DNA of 64,000 nucleotides, taken from Xestospongia bergquistia (lineage: Eukaryota; Porifera; Demospongiae; Haplosclerida; Petrosiidae). Both the position numbers and the translations under genes were made by a program. The stretch covers positions 5,892,501 to 5,956,500 of the forward strand of contig OZ014412.1 in assembly GCA_963965975.1 (NCBI GenBank). The letters run 5' to 3'. Below are positions 23,340 to 39,417 of this stretch, in pieces. How positions within the stretch are numbered: position 1 is the first letter of the stretch; every line of letters begins with the position of its first letter. The notes under the pieces are model-generated. The model was not told where the DNA came from. It made no database searches and was given only the letters and a program-made list of their open reading frames with translations.

Positions 23340-24205
23340 GTCTATCACAATATATCAACTGTTAATAGTACTAGCTGAATATATCTACATTATAACAGTG
23401 GTACCAGTTAATATACTAGATGGATACCCTAATAAGACTATAGGTTATTTAAATATTATTATAAAGTGTGTTATGTTTACTTCTCATATAGTTATCATTC
23501 CTAAAGAACCAATAATCACTAGATTTGTAACAACATCATTTAATGAAAGTAATCAATGTATTATTTATCAGTAAATCTACTTACTACTTTTCCCTATTAT
23601 TGTAGTTATCACAACAAGTGCTTCGTTAGTAGTAAGTACAAATATCTATTAATGTATAATAGTTTATGATATCTATAGAAACTACAAGTTCAATGATCAC
23701 ACTGTCAATTCCAACAAGTACTATATCATTTAACTCAACTGGTAAGTCTTATACTATAGCCAGTTTGACTAAATGATTACTTATTTATTTCACAGACACA
23801 TATTTGAGTTCTCCAGTCATTCAAATACCTACAGTCACTGTAACTTCAACTATTTGTACATGTCCAAGTAATTTATAGTCAAAAGTATATATATGTAAGT
23901 GTACAATTATATTTCCATTATAGCTAATGAAACAAACATCATATTTATCAGGTAATAAACAAACATATTACATTACTGAATTGTTTACTTAACAGTGAGT
24001 ATACCAGTCAGTATGTTCTCTATTAACTACTGTTATTATTTATCTTATTATAAGGAGGAGGAGGTGCTACAATAAAGACACTCCACCCACTACTGCTACC
24101 CAATTAGGTCCAATATATTATGATTTCAAGTTACCAGAGATCTCAGAGAAAGAGATGATTTAATTACAAGGAAGTACTGCATATGGATATAACAGATAGG
24201 TTATA
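23340..24205 (+). pseudogene. T2-type receptor remnant (FN3-2 end, stalk, TM, tail)
   Basis: Homologous to the 3' half of genes F/H/J. It starts with a deleted FN3-2 exon (near 23335-23450), continues with the linker ATCATTCCTAAAGAACC and the stalk exons, and reaches a T2 TM/tail exon at 23998-24205. The TM exon has lost part of the hydrophobic stretch. In the tail, GAGATGATTTAATT introduces a stop where functional copies read EKEIIELQ. The final YGYIN is changed. Signal peptide, Ig and FN3-1 exons are absent. Confidence 0.8.
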
Positions 24206-24289
24206 TATAGTTACCATTCATTCGTTTTGAACTGATTTAAACTGTCAAAACTCAAGTATTACAAGACTGTAATATATATTCATAACTAC

Positions 24290-24560
24290 TGCTGCAGTAG
24301 TACCTTCAGTCCTTGCTACACCTATTGTAACAAGTCCCTATACAAATAGACCTAGTAATAACATTACTACTGTTGTTCACTATCTCTCTTATATCTAGTA
24401 TTAACTGATAGAGTTATTGCTGGTATTATTATTAGTATTGTTATCTTACTAGTATTAATAATAATTGTTATCTTAACTATTGTAGTAATCTTGATATGTA
24501 AAGGTCAATACTATATAGTAGTGAGTTGTACTATTAACACTTTATGTGAGTTCTACTGAA
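24290..24560 (+). pseudogene. T3-type stalk/TM fragment
   Basis: Contains the stalk piece (CTACACCTATTGTAACAAG) and the TM exon (GVIAGIIISIVILLV-like; here Asp-Arg-Val-Ile-Ala-Gly) followed by the KGQYYIV-coding intron border typical of genes E and G. The signalling exon does not follow. Fused directly behind a T2-type remnant. Confidence 0.7.
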
Positions 24561-25823
24561 AATGATTATCCTTAATTTGATAATAATGACCAATTTTTTC
24601 AAAATACAACAAAATAACAAAACAGTAAACAGCTTTTAACTATTTTTAACAAGTGGTTAAGGTGTGAACAAATTTGTTGCAATTTGTTTTTAAGTATGAA
24701 ACCAATTAGATCAACTTTCCAAATACATAGATATATGTGTGTGTTAGTGTGTAGCCAGATTTGCTATATATAAGGGACCACTTCTGGCAAAACATTTGTG
24801 ACCTGATTTATGAAAAGGGACCACTGTTAAAACATCTCAAAAAACAACTTTATATACATACAGTTACTATGAATACTTGTGTATATATACTAACTGTATG
24901 TATGTATACAAAATTCTTTTTATTGAGATGTTTTAACAGTGGTCCCTTTTCATAAATCAGGTCACAAATGTTTTGCCAGAAGTGGTCCCTTATTATCAGG
25001 TCACATGTATACATGTTCGACAACATCTACACATACAGTAATGTAAGTTCAGTTTAAATTAATTATAACATATGCAAGGAAAATATCTCTACAATATTAA
25101 TTGTATCATTTTTAAAAAAATTGCATAATAGGTTTGACAATGTCAAACAATGTGGAGACATGTGGCAACACATCAGCAATCCATATATAATATAATATGT
25201 ACCTTGTATGTTTAGTCTTTGACAGTTCTACATGTGCTTTTACTTTAAAAATTGATCTCCTAAATTGTTTTCAAGGTTTTTTTATTAGTCATATTATAAT
25301 AAATGAACAATTACTCTTAGCACATGTAACAACATGTTCTGCCGGATGTGTGCTATAGTTTTTCTTTTTACTATCATAGATAGTAGAGTGTTTTGTTAAT
25401 ACTTCTATATCCATGTTACTATTTTTACAACAATCTCCTATTGTGAGTGATTAGAAAGGAACTAGATGAGAGCTGTATGACATTGTGGGGATGTTTTGTA
25501 TATAGAGTCTATTCAAGTTATATATTGTGAAATGGTTTGGAACCATCTTTATTTATTTTTTTGGTTTATTACCTTTAGTATAGTGATAGTATAATAACTA
25601 CATATTAAGATATTTCCATTACAGTTCTTCACAAGTTTTTATTGCAAAGACACTTCATAGTACTGTTCTATTTAAAACAATAACTTAATAATTACTCATG
25701 ACTTGAATTATCAATATTAAGATATTTTATTGATGATGGATTATTATAACAACGTAAAATAGGCGGAACCAACTTTAGCCTATAAAGCTCAGATTTTATA
25801 CCTCAAATAAACTTTTTGTCAGC
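24561..25823. other. Intergenic; one MITE-like copy, otherwise nothing recognised
   Basis: AT-rich, with no coding continuity. The open frame around 24761-24955 is produced by the palindromic repeat. The stretch before gene C has no obvious conserved promoter shared with the other genes. Confidence 0.5.
24752..25003. mobile_element. MITE-like element, copy 6 (most complete)
   Basis: Nearly full palindrome. AAGGGACCACTTCTGGCAAA and ACCTGATTTATGAAAAGGG on the left are mirrored by CCCTTTTCATAAATCAGGT and TTTTGCCAGAAGTGGTCCCTT on the right, around the ATACAGTTACTATGAATACT centre. The best reference for the family in this window. Confidence 0.85.
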
Positions 25824-27607
25824 ATGGCTTTCAATTATTTTTTGCTACTATTCATGTTGAAATATGTTGGTAAGTTACCAAATGTTGGCTGTGCTTATTT
25901 TACTCATAATTGTAGTTTCATTTGTTTCACCCAATCCATCATACTCTCCTGTGTGTCCAGGAGATACAGTGGTATTTACTTGTATTGCTAGTGGTACTGG
26001 ATCTACTTTTTGGAGAGTAAAAGGAGGAGTAGCACATAGATTACACAGTGGAAATGAGTATGATGTTATTGACAGTTTTACATTAAACGTTATAGAGATA
26101 AATGGTACAACAGTAGTATCTACTGCTACTGTTCAAACTGTCACATTACAATTAAATGGAGCTAGTATTAGTTGTTCTGCTAATTTACAAGGTCCATACA
26201 TTACACAGTCAATAAATATTGCAGGTAACTTTAGCTTAGTTATAATTTGGTAACATATCATCTACTTACTTTTACAGGTCCACCAGATGTAGTCAATAAT
26301 GTCACTATTATACCTGTTAATAGTACATCAGCTATATTGAGTTGGTCTCCAGGATATTACTGTGTAGTGAACTACACTGTCGCTGTACTCAGTAGCAGTA
26401 CTTGTAATACAGATCAATATGATACAAGTGATAATACTACATCAATTATTATAAAACTTGTAACAGGAGTACAATATTTATTTACTGCTACTGCTAGAGA
26501 CAGCTATGGAAGAATAGGACCTCCTAGTCAGTTATTAAACTATACTTGGGATGGTAAGATAAAATAAACAAGTATGTGTTAAATAATTTTATCTTTTAAA
26601 GTACCATTACAAGTTATAAATATCACATGGTTTTCAATTTCAAATACTGATACTGAACTAATTTGGCTAGTAAGATAATTTTAAAATAATACTATCTTTC
26701 AATATCATTTTTAAATTCATAGCCACAAGAAGACATATCTCGTCCTTCTATTCTATATTATATTGTGACAAATCCATTGACCAATACAGTTATTAATACT
26801 ACTAATACCAGTGTTATTATTACTGGACTAACTCCTGGTCAATATTATAATATTAATATTACAGCTGTTAATATCATTGGAGCTGGTCCAATTTTTGGAA
26901 TAAATGGTGAGTTATACTGAATTAACAATTACACCAAACATGAATCTTTAATAGTCATGAAACCACGAATAGTGACACAGATTTCATCAGGTTAGTATAT
27001 ATAAAAATGTAGTGATTTGAATTTCATCTTTTTAGACATACCTACCACTTATGTGACACCTTATAGTATTTCTAAATTATTCCGTATGAATAGTGAGTAT
27101 TTGTAAATAAGAATAAAATTATATCAGTTGTTATTTGTTAATTAGTCAATTTGAGAAATACAGTTACTTATATTTGTATTTTAATTTAGGCATCTTGTTA
27201 TCACCAACAAGCACCACTTATACCACCAGTATTATTACATCAATAATGTACACACAAAGCACTATAACCTCATTAGTATATAGTACTGTTATGACAACAA
27301 TATCAACAACTGATCATGATAATTCTTGTGTGACTACATACGCAGGTATGTTATTATAATAAAGTAATATACAACAATTACTGTTTATTCATCAGTTTCT
27401 ATTCCAGTCAGTATGTTCCTTTCTTCTCTATTAACTGCTATTGTTATTACATTTATTGTCTATCTCATTATGAGAAGGAGGAGCTACAATAGAGACACTC
27501 CACCCACTACTACTACCCAATTTGATCCAATATATAATAATATTAATTTACAAGAGAAAGAGATCATTGAATTACAAGGAAACACTGCTTATGGATATAT
27601 AAATTAA
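25824..27607 (+). CDS. Receptor C: alpha Ig-FN3-FN3-TM with short T2 tail
   Basis: Signal exon 25824-25869 (MAFNYFLLLFMLKYV). Ig exon 25916-26224 (SPVCPGDTVVFTCIAS, STFWRV, ASISCSANL). FN3-1 26278-26553 (AILSWSPGYYCVVNYTV). FN3-2 26602-26669 and 26723-26906. Several Ser/Thr-rich stalk exons lie between 26950 and 27345. The last exon, 27396-27607, has the TM (MFLSSLLTAIVITFIVYLIM), the basic RRRSYNR, and a tail with PIYNNI and C-terminal TAYGYIN. The ectodomain is closest to B1/B2 but the TM and tail are those of F, H, J and K, so this gene is a recombinant. The terminal tyrosines could bind SH2 proteins (YxxI, and YxN of the Grb2 type). The Ig-FN3 intron is 53 bases here, so unlike in B1/B2 it cannot be read through in frame. 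Confidence 0.85.
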
Positions 27608-28089
27608 ATAATCTTGCAAATTGACTCAAATAAGTTTTTAAAGTAGTGATTGTTGTGATATGGTTCAATTATAGAAAACCGGAATAATCATTGTAAAATC
27701 ATTATTTTTAAGTGCATGCTGATGCTAAGTTTAGCTTGTGTATTGTAATCTTTTTATGTTTTTAATTAAAAAGTAGCATCAGGTCATTGATCATCACTTC
27801 AAACAGAACTTAGTTGGTAGAATTATAAAATAATTTGGATAATAAAAATGTATATACTGACTAGCTATAATTTAGAAAGATGAGTATATTCAAAATACAT
27901 GAAAAACTTTTTAATAACTATATCTTTATTAGTTACTCTATAGTTATGTGTTAAATAAACATTTATATTACCTTTATTCATGATCATGTCTGATTAACAA
28001 TATCCCTTCATAAAACTATAACATTTTACCATCTATGGCAAAATTAAGTGTTACTATCAAAGTTGTATAATAAAATTTGCTTTTACAAA
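27608..28089. other. Intergenic between convergent C and A3
   Basis: 3' flanks of two convergent genes; AT-rich, with nothing else recognised. Confidence 0.5.
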
Positions 28090-29970
28090 CTATATCTTGC
28101 CAGGTTTTTTTTTAAAGTTCTTCAATTCAACTTGAGATTTACAGTCTTTATGTTCTTGTTCATTTGCTGAAGTATATACAAAAGCTATACTTAAGTGTTA
28201 TATAATAACAAGTAGTACCTTTCTTTTTCTTTCTGCATATGATTAGTGACAATGTTATTATAATAATTGTAGAAATTAGAATAACAACAACGAGAACAGA
28301 AGCAATGGTACTAATTCCTATAATATATGGGGTATCATTACCAGCAGATATTGTTGGAACAGGAGTATGTTCTGTCTAAATATGAAAGACGCAAATTATA
28401 TAGGATTGATTTTAATACCTATTATAGTAATAGTAGATGTTACAGTGCCACTTATTATTATTTGTACTGGTTTCATAGGAATAGCTGAACAAAAAATGTG
28501 AGTTGAATTATTTTATAAAGAAGTCTTACTTAGATTGCCTTTTACTCGTGTTGTTCCAACAATGTTTGTAACATTAACTTGGAATGTATAGTTGGTACCA
28601 GGAGTGACATCAAATTTAACCATTAAGCTTTGTTGTGGGCAGTTTGATTCATAAATTTTTGAAGGATCAGCTTTATTAGTTAGAGTTACCCAGCAAAGCA
28701 GGCGTGGAGGTTGATCAATGTCTGCAGGCTGTAATATTTCTCTAATGCATATCAACAAATTTGCATATCAACAAACCTTAATTGTAACAAGAACATCGGC
28801 AAATGTCATGTTGTCACCTGTTATGTTCACTAGCACTTCGATTATGACAGTAAAATTATACCCTAGTGAGTAATTATAATTTGTAATACATCAAATTTAT
28901 GAACTTACTTCCAAAATAGTATACTTTATATACAGTATTAATATCATTGCCAAAAAAGTCCAAGCCAGTCACTGATAGTTGTAGTGTTTTACTAGTATTG
29001 GATTTGTATATCATACTATTGGTTTGAAGATTATGATGTTGTCCTTCAACAGTCAATCTATAACTAGCTACACATGGAGGTTTAGGCCAGGACAAACCAA
29101 TTTGATCTCTAGACATAGGATTGACATCCAAGGAAGATATATTTGCGTACTCTATGGGAGAAACAATAAGCAGTTAGTACAAGCAGACTTGTCTGTAATT
29201 ATAGATGTTTAGTTTGATACCAAATAAAGAAAACTTGTGCCTTTATAATCATTCAGTTCATGCAGTATAATTAATTACTACTTTAACATATGCCATATAT
29301 ATAGTGGTTGAGGATCTTAAGACAATTTGTTAATTATTAGTCATGTTAACCAGCCTAGCACTATACACATGTTGGGTAGACTATATACATAAATACGATA
29401 AAACATTGTTGTCATGGTTGTTTTTCTAAGTTAATTAAAGGTTTGTTGTTATGGTATGCTGCCTGGTTAATTTATTATCTGGTTAATTCATTAATAGAAT
29501 TGAGATGTTTTGATATTATCATTATTATTTTGTTATTATTATTACCCTCCACAGAGAGTGTATAGTTCTTTTTGTTAGCCTTGGTATGAGAAAAGTCATT
29601 ATCAGCACATTCTAACACAATCCCTTTGAGATTGTTTGTGACATTAATTGTAGCCACAGAGATAAATTCACTTCCCCGAACACAAGTTAACTGAGTAGTT
29701 ATTGGTCCTACTTTAACAACTGTATGACTGAGCTGACTAAAATTGTTATAATATCTCTCAGTAAGATTATATCTCCATCCCAAAATGTTCGTGCCATTAG
29801 TAATGCATGTCACCTTCGCTACACTGCCGAGACATACAGATGATGAGACATCGAGTGTAACTATGTAATAGAGATAAAGTAATAATGACTTAGATAAAGA
29901 TCAGACCTTTAGCAGAGCAGGAAACAATGCATAAAGTGAAAGAAAACACAGACACAATAGACAAGTGCAT
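28090..29970 (-). CDS. Receptor A3: Ig-FN3-FN3-TM, short basic tail (T4), no B partner
   Basis: Third, more diverged copy of A1/A2. Signal exon 29970-29907; Ig 29860-29546 (VTCITNGTN, ILGWRYN, IVLECADN). FN3-1 is at about 29155-28909 (IGLSWPKPPC, ASYRLTVEG). FN3-2 is at about 28863-28780 plus 28731-28530 (LLCWVTLTNK, NYTFQVNV). The stalk exon is near 28490 and the TM exon about 28380-28217. The last exon, ending 28090, gives a Lys-rich tail of about 25 residues (NEQEHKDCKSQ, FKKKPGKI) with no tyrosine. The conserved promoter motif survives to about 30003 and is then replaced by unrelated sequence, and no divergent B gene follows. So this copy is an orphan of the paired arrangement. Confidence 0.8.
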
Positions 29971-31050
29971 CTCGTAGAGACAAATGAAAAATGGGCGTTG
30001 AACTGTGGTGACCCAGGTATGTCTATTTTTCCATGTCACATGAGTTAGGCACCCCCCTGGCTTGAATCCTGGATACACCTCTGATGTGGGCAAGGACAAA
30101 GACCGCCCAGATGTTTTTCATGCTAATCCGTTGACCGGTTCGTCGAGAAATCCATCCAGATATATAGTTAGTAGTAGTAGTAATTAGTAAACAAAATCAA
30201 GCCAAAATGACTCATTAATCATATATATTATAAATGCAAGGAAAAGCCATAGATTTAAAATAGTAAAACAAAATTGGATACTATATAAACAAGATAAGGA
30301 GACATACTATGAATTAATTATGGATCATGATGAGATGGTCGGATTGATGTTATTGGTGTTTTAGTTTCAAAAGATAGCCTTAGAAGTTTATATTTTGAGT
30401 GGAAATAATGTATATGCTGCTAAACCAATAACTGCAGTTGAGTTAAGACCCACCTCAAAACAAATTTCTATGCTTGTCATTTTTTATTGATTGTAATGCA
30501 GCTAGTCTTGAACAAAGTTAATACATAAGAATATTGAAGTATTATTTCTTATAAAATGCCAAAAAGACATAACCAGAGTCAATAGTAAGTCAGACATCAA
30601 TAACTGAGGTAACATTTGAGAACCTATCAGTTATTTATTGCTTATTCAATAGTCACATCAGACTAAGAATTGGTGAAAATCATTTTGCAGGCAGGCAATT
30701 ATTGTCTAATTTTGTTGTTATTTGGTTAAATTTATTTATTTAGTATCTGTTTAAATTTATGACTTTTTACACTTATAGTTGACTTTATTTTGCCTATTAA
30801 ATTAATGATAATAACAATAATAATAACTAGATCTTGATAGACCATCAACAAATGGTCTTTTTTACTCCACCCTAACAAATAATAACCTAACAAAGAATAC
30901 AGAGAACTACACTATTGTTGTGATTTGGGAGTTGTATATTATTTATTTAGTAATATAGTTAGTCTACATATTACTAAATAGATATTAGACTAATACTATA
31001 TAAACTCAATCCATAAAGACACCACCTCCATAAATAAGTCTTTTCATTAG
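29971..31050. other. Intergenic; disrupted A-type promoter, no gene recognised
   Basis: The first 33 bases retain the A/B promoter sequence. From about 30004 a more GC-rich stretch (CCCCCCTGGCTTGAATCCTGG) looks like an unrelated repeat insertion. 30140-31050 has no coding signal that I can support. Confidence 0.5.
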
Positions 31051-32022
31051 AATGCAATATAATGACCATAATTGGGTAAGTGTGCTACAACATATTTGAT
31101 TTCTCTTCTCTTACTTATCATAAGTGAGTTAATATATTATAACACAATATTTGTAGTTTATTTCTTATAGTGAACATAGAAGCTTCAGTTACAAGTCTAG
31201 AATGTAGTCATGGAGTATGTCCACAGACACAAGGACCAGTCACTTGTACAATAACAGGCAGTGTAGCAACTTCATATTCTCCTCCATCAGATAGTACTCC
31301 CATTCCTATTATAAGTTCTGGACAAGTCAGTAATATTGATAATAATGGATTTATTGCTGCTCTTGTGAGCAACAATACTGGACTAAAAACTAATTTAAGT
31401 TTTATCACCACTACTGATAAGAATGGAACACAAGTCAGGTGTACTGATGGAATAAATATACAAACTCGAATACTTGTATTATTATAATATCAGGTATGTC
31501 ACTAACAGTATCATATATAATTAACATGTACTATCGTTATAAGGTCCTCCAAGTGATGCTCCTACAAGACTGGGTTTTACAGCTCTCACAAACACTTCAG
31601 TTACTCTCTACTGGTCACCTCCTACTCTTCATCCTAACTGTATAGTTAACTACACTATTGAGATCAGGACAACCAGTGATAATATATTGATCAGTAGTCT
31701 TAGTACTGGTAGTAATATCACCAGTATTAATGTATCTACTGGTCTCTCTCAGTCAGTAGAGTATCAGTATAGAGTAGTAGGGTCTGATATTATTAATAGA
31801 TTAGGACCTCATAGTCAATATACTATGTTCACTCTGTATGGTATGAATCAAATAGTTGTAACATCTTAAGTAATGCGCTTTACTAGTTCTACAAGCTGTA
31901 CCACTAATCATTTATACTATTACTAACAACACAGAGGACTATACTATTTTTATTGTTTGGGAGGTATAATATTATTAATAATCACTTGATATTATTCTAG
32001 TTTCATTTAGTCTCCTCTCTCC
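31051..32022 (+). pseudogene. Receptor D: broken Ig-FN3 gene of the J class
   Basis: The Ig exon (about 31171-31494) is homologous to J (CSHGVCPQTQGPVTCTI). The core Ig Trp is lost: Ser-Tyr-Ser-Pro where J has Trp-Tyr-Ser-Pro. A two-base insertion near 31462 shifts the frame to a TAA at 31485-31487, just before the splice site. FN3-1 (31544-31840; VTLYWSPP, CIVNYTI) and the first part of FN3-2 (about 31890-31967) follow. The next FN3-2 exon stops after CTCCTCTCTCCTC at about 32022, where unrelated DNA begins. I found no convincing signal peptide; the short exon at 31051-31075 reads MQYNDHNW, which is not hydrophobic. A T3 tail scrap 0.9 kb on (32935-33034) may be its old 3' end. Confidence 0.8.
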
Positions 32023-32095
32023 TCTTTGTAAAGTTCACAACTCAATAACAACAACAACTTTTTTTAAACAAAATGTACCAATATATATATATACA

Positions 32096-32590
32096 CTAAT
32101 CAAAATTATGAATATTATAATTCAAGTCCAAAGTGCAAAGTCCAGACATCTCCTCCCAGTTCTGGTGGACACTGTTCAACCAGACTCCATATTGGTCAGG
32201 TGGTTTTGACTGTCTCGAACTTCTCCTTAGTTGAGATGTATCACCAGAAGTACTAAACTGAGTAACGGGTGGTGTCTCATCTCTACTCGAGTGCTCATCT
32301 TGACTTAGAAGTCTGTTTGAGTCACGTCTATTTCTTCTGACAACTCCTGTTGATGTTCGAACTTGGTATGATCTTGGTCCTTGTTTATTTTCCACTTCTC
32401 CAGAAACTCCTTGATCAGATATCCATACTTCATCTCCAGGTTCTAAATTATATTGTTCGGATGTCTTATGTCTGTTATCATAATTTTCTTTCTGTTTAAT
32501 TTTCATCTCTTTATCTTTCTTCCTGAGCTCTTTACTGTTTGGCAATTTAGGTCGAAGCTGTTCTAGTGGGATGGGTATGGTGGTTCTCAA
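32096..32590 (-). pseudogene. Retroelement integrase C-terminal fragment (Ty3/gypsy-like)
   Basis: A continuous minus-strand reading of about 165 codons with PLEQLRPKLPNSKELRKK, QKENYDNRH, YNLEPGDEVWISDQ and GPRSYQVRTSTGVVRRNRRD, followed by a hydrophilic Ser/Arg tail (SSRQSKPPDQYG). The basic linker and LxPGDxVW strand are typical of the C-terminal end of LTR-retroelement integrases. There is no protease, reverse transcriptase or integrase core in the window and no LTR was found. At about 32590 it joins Prp8 pseudogene sequence directly. Confidence 0.75.
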
Positions 32591-33925
32591 TGCTATGTAT
32601 TGATACATAACTGCTATATCGTAGTAATGGAAGACAATTCTTGATCTCCCCAAATATACCACAACCCCTAATATGAAGAGAAAAATATTTAATTAATACT
32701 TTATTAGATAGAGACATCCTCGTTGACTTACAAGTTGACATCATGTTTCATTATCCTCTAATAATACCATAGGAGTTAGTATGGTTCATATCCTAACAGA
32801 GGATATAATATAGTGGGTGGAGTTCTATTATATGCTGTACCTTGTAGTAAATGACCACATTATTTTTAGGTGTCATATAGTCTGCAATATTGTGAACAAC
32901 AATTAAATGAAGTAATTGATTCAATAATGTCCAGTGATCAGTCATCAATTGAAGTAACAGAGAATGTAGCATATAGTACAATGGAACAACAACTATGACT
33001 TAATACTCCTCCAGTTTATGAGACAATAAATTAAGATAATATTTGACTACCAGTAATTGTGTTTTATTTTTTTATTAAATATATCAATTTTTGTGATATA
33101 AGAATCTTTTTGACAAAATTTAGATGAATTTAATTGCTATAAATTATTTTTTGATATGATACGAAGAAATGTTGTCTCTCTTGTTCTGCTTTGAGATAGA
33201 GATATATTAGATGTCCCAAGTTCTTTTTACAAACTGTATTATCAATAGTAGCTCCTCAATGTATACTCTCTCTGTTATAATGTGCTGTGTTAGTCTACCA
33301 ATCAGCTTTAGACTTGACATAACGTAGGATCATGTTCTCTACTGGGATAGGTAGACCAGTGACTTTCCAAGGAATGTTTACTTTCCAACATTGCCAGGCT
33401 TTGCTAAGATGTTGTAAAATAACACAAAACTTTGTTTTGTTTGATACCTTCTCAGTTCTGGCATCATGTCAGGAATATTAATGCATTACCTAATAATGGT
33501 ATAAGGGCTTTAAATAGAGTGAATTGTCTTTTGTATGACTTACAGCTGCTCTTAGTTCAAGGTCAAATTGATTCTGAACTTGTTACTTAGTAACTGTTTT
33601 AACCACACCCTTTGAGTGACAACACTTAAATTGATGAGAGAGGAGGTTCCAAACCATTGTTCTAATAATGGAACAATTCCTCTCGTAAAGAAAATCCAAA
33701 TACACCAACCAGGTCCCTTACCAACACGACCTTATATAAAGGGAAGTTCCATCATTATATTACTTATTAAAGAGGTTATTAACTTACAGTATTAAAACTA
33801 ATAAATGACATGTTTGAGATCTTTACACATTCTAATCTGTCGCATCAACTTATATTTACAACAATACATTCCAATAAGTTGTCCAATGTGAGAAAAGATA
33901 AGATGTAATCTGTCAGAAAGCTAGA
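32575..33925 (-). pseudogene. Prp8 pseudogene fragment 2, interrupted by receptor-tail sequence
   Basis: Minus strand, order preserved: LIFSHIGQL (near 33900), RMCKDLKH (33830), [20 protein letters not shown] (33560), a stretch with DMMPE and [15 protein letters not shown] (33360-33480, missing from fragment 1), [14 protein letters not shown], and [11 protein letters not shown] (33180). Then sequence from the T3 receptor tail intervenes (32935-33160), after which [19 protein letters not shown] and the EIKN.LP region (32590-32930) continue. Stops and frameshifts throughout. The 32590-32930 part is nearly identical to 550-890, so these are recent copies. Confidence 0.9.
32935..33034 (+). pseudogene. 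T3 receptor tail scrap fused into Prp8 pseudogene
   Basis: Encodes [20 protein letters not shown] then a TGA in place of the Ser codon of intact copies, then [11 protein letters not shown]-stop. The upstream join is at GTCCAGTGATCAGTC, where fragment 1 of Prp8 continues as GTCCAATCAATC. The 3' flank (33035-33165) matches that of the cadherin gene (39418-39550). Confidence 0.85.
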
Positions 33926-33951
33926 GAGAGAGAGAGAGAGAGAGAGAGAGC
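33921..33951. repeat. (GA)n simple repeat
   Basis: About 13-14 GA units directly beside the upstream end of Prp8 fragment 2. A shorter, interrupted GA run lies at the matching place beside fragment 3 (about 40413-40438). Confidence 0.9.
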
Positions 33952-34159
33952 TGTTTGATGCTTCAATGTATAATCAGCCATACTCATCAATGAGGTGCTT
34001 ATTGCCAACATTAATTAATTCATTCTCAACTTGGTTGAGGAGGCTAAAGGAATTAATATATTCCTCAACAAACTAATAATATAACTACTTACCTTTTAGT
34101 GAATTTAAAGAGTAGTCTGTAGGTCAACAGAGTAGGAAGATTTATAACGGATTCTGGGA

Positions 34160-35212
34160 TTATTTGTAATGTATAAACATACAATATTTGCTTACAAAAC
34201 ATCTACCAGACTTACATAAAATCTGTTTCCATAATCCAACATCTGTAATAACCTTGCAAGAGCTTGAGGAGTGATTTTGACTACAGTATGAGCATCCTTG
34301 GGTGACATCACCTGTCATCAGTACAGTAGCAGTAGAAGTATCTCTACCTTGTCTATGGGGTGGAGTCAGCACAGTTACAGCTCTCTCTCTCTTGTGTCAA
34401 TTTCCTCATCAATGACATTCATCAAGGAATCGAGGTCCCAATCACTGTCTGTGACTCTTCGACTCACTACAAGTCGAAATTTTGTGGAAGTTTACTCATC
34501 AATATGGAGGACAAGAGACTACCATACAATGATGGTGGTATTCCAAGAGACTTCAAGCCTCTAACATGAGTCTCCACCTTGTCAAAAAGGTGTTGGAGCC
34601 CTTGCGATTATGGGATGACACAGCCTCTAACTTCAGTAGAGTATCCATATGTTTATTCACGATCTGCTGTTTATTTCCGAATCTTTTCTTTAAAATGGAG
34701 ATCACTTCTTCATAATTAGCTGCTGTGAGTGTTAACCCAGATACAGCTTCAGCTGCTGTCCATTCTAGTAACGAGTGTAGGTAATTAAACTTATCAATAC
34801 TGGTTAGGTTCGGGTTATTATGTACCACGGACTCAAATGAATCCCAAAATATTTTGGAATATATTAATGTATTCCAAGTAGTCGGTTCACCATTGAACTT
34901 CTTTAAAATCAGTTTTGGCAGTTTCACCTTAGGACCATGAGTACCAGCTGTGCTGTAATTGTTTCTAGTGAAGGAGGAGGTGGGGTTCTACTGCCAATGT
35001 GAGGTGAGGTTCTTCTAGAGATCGACCAATAGTGAGTGTTTGCGTACCTTCACTAGCTAGAGCCGTCTCTAGATCGATCAGAGCGAGCTGTAATTTTTCC
35101 TGACATTCATCTGCTAGCTCTATTTCTTCAACAAAGTCATCTTCCTCCGTCATTAAGTCTAAAATCTTCCGTATCGCGTTGTCTATTTTCTCCTGCAAGG
35201 TCGTTTTCAGTT
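34160..35212 (-). pseudogene. BEL/Pao-type retroelement gag fragment, frame-broken
   Basis: On the minus strand: an N-terminal acidic helical stretch (35198-34965), then the conserved gag-like domain (34927-34553) with LPKLILKKFNGEPTTWNT, FWDSFESVVHNN, DKFNYLHSLLEW, AAEAVSGLTLTAANYEEVI and LKKRFGNKQQIVNKHM. It is followed in a shifted frame by LRGLKSLGIPPSLYGSLLSS (near 34560-34490) and a zinc-knuckle-like CSYCSQNHSSSSCKV with a later GRCF (34300-34200). These are hallmarks of BEL/Pao gag polyproteins. At least two frame breaks occur, and no protease, reverse transcriptase or LTRs were seen. Confidence 0.85.
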
Positions 35213-35464
35213 GTCATAGCTTCGAGAGAGGGGGGTCAGCAGCACTCGTAGCTCCATTGACCTGAGAGATAATTTTAGTAGCTGAAGATCTGTGACCAGC
35301 TCGTATTCTCTTTCATCTGTTCTCTATAAGACTAAAGAAGAAGAGAGCAGTGATAGAGAGCTAAAAGTAAGGAAGACAGTCTTGTTTAATATCTTTAACA
35401 GGTTTATAATGATTGTTATTGAATTGTTTTTGTTTGATAGATGCAAAAAAGAGACAAAAACAAA

Positions 35465-39417
<3,953 letters not shown>

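Noticed and set aside
24761-24955. 64-codon frame after the 24 kb remnants
   Set aside because: Entirely inside the palindromic MITE-like element.
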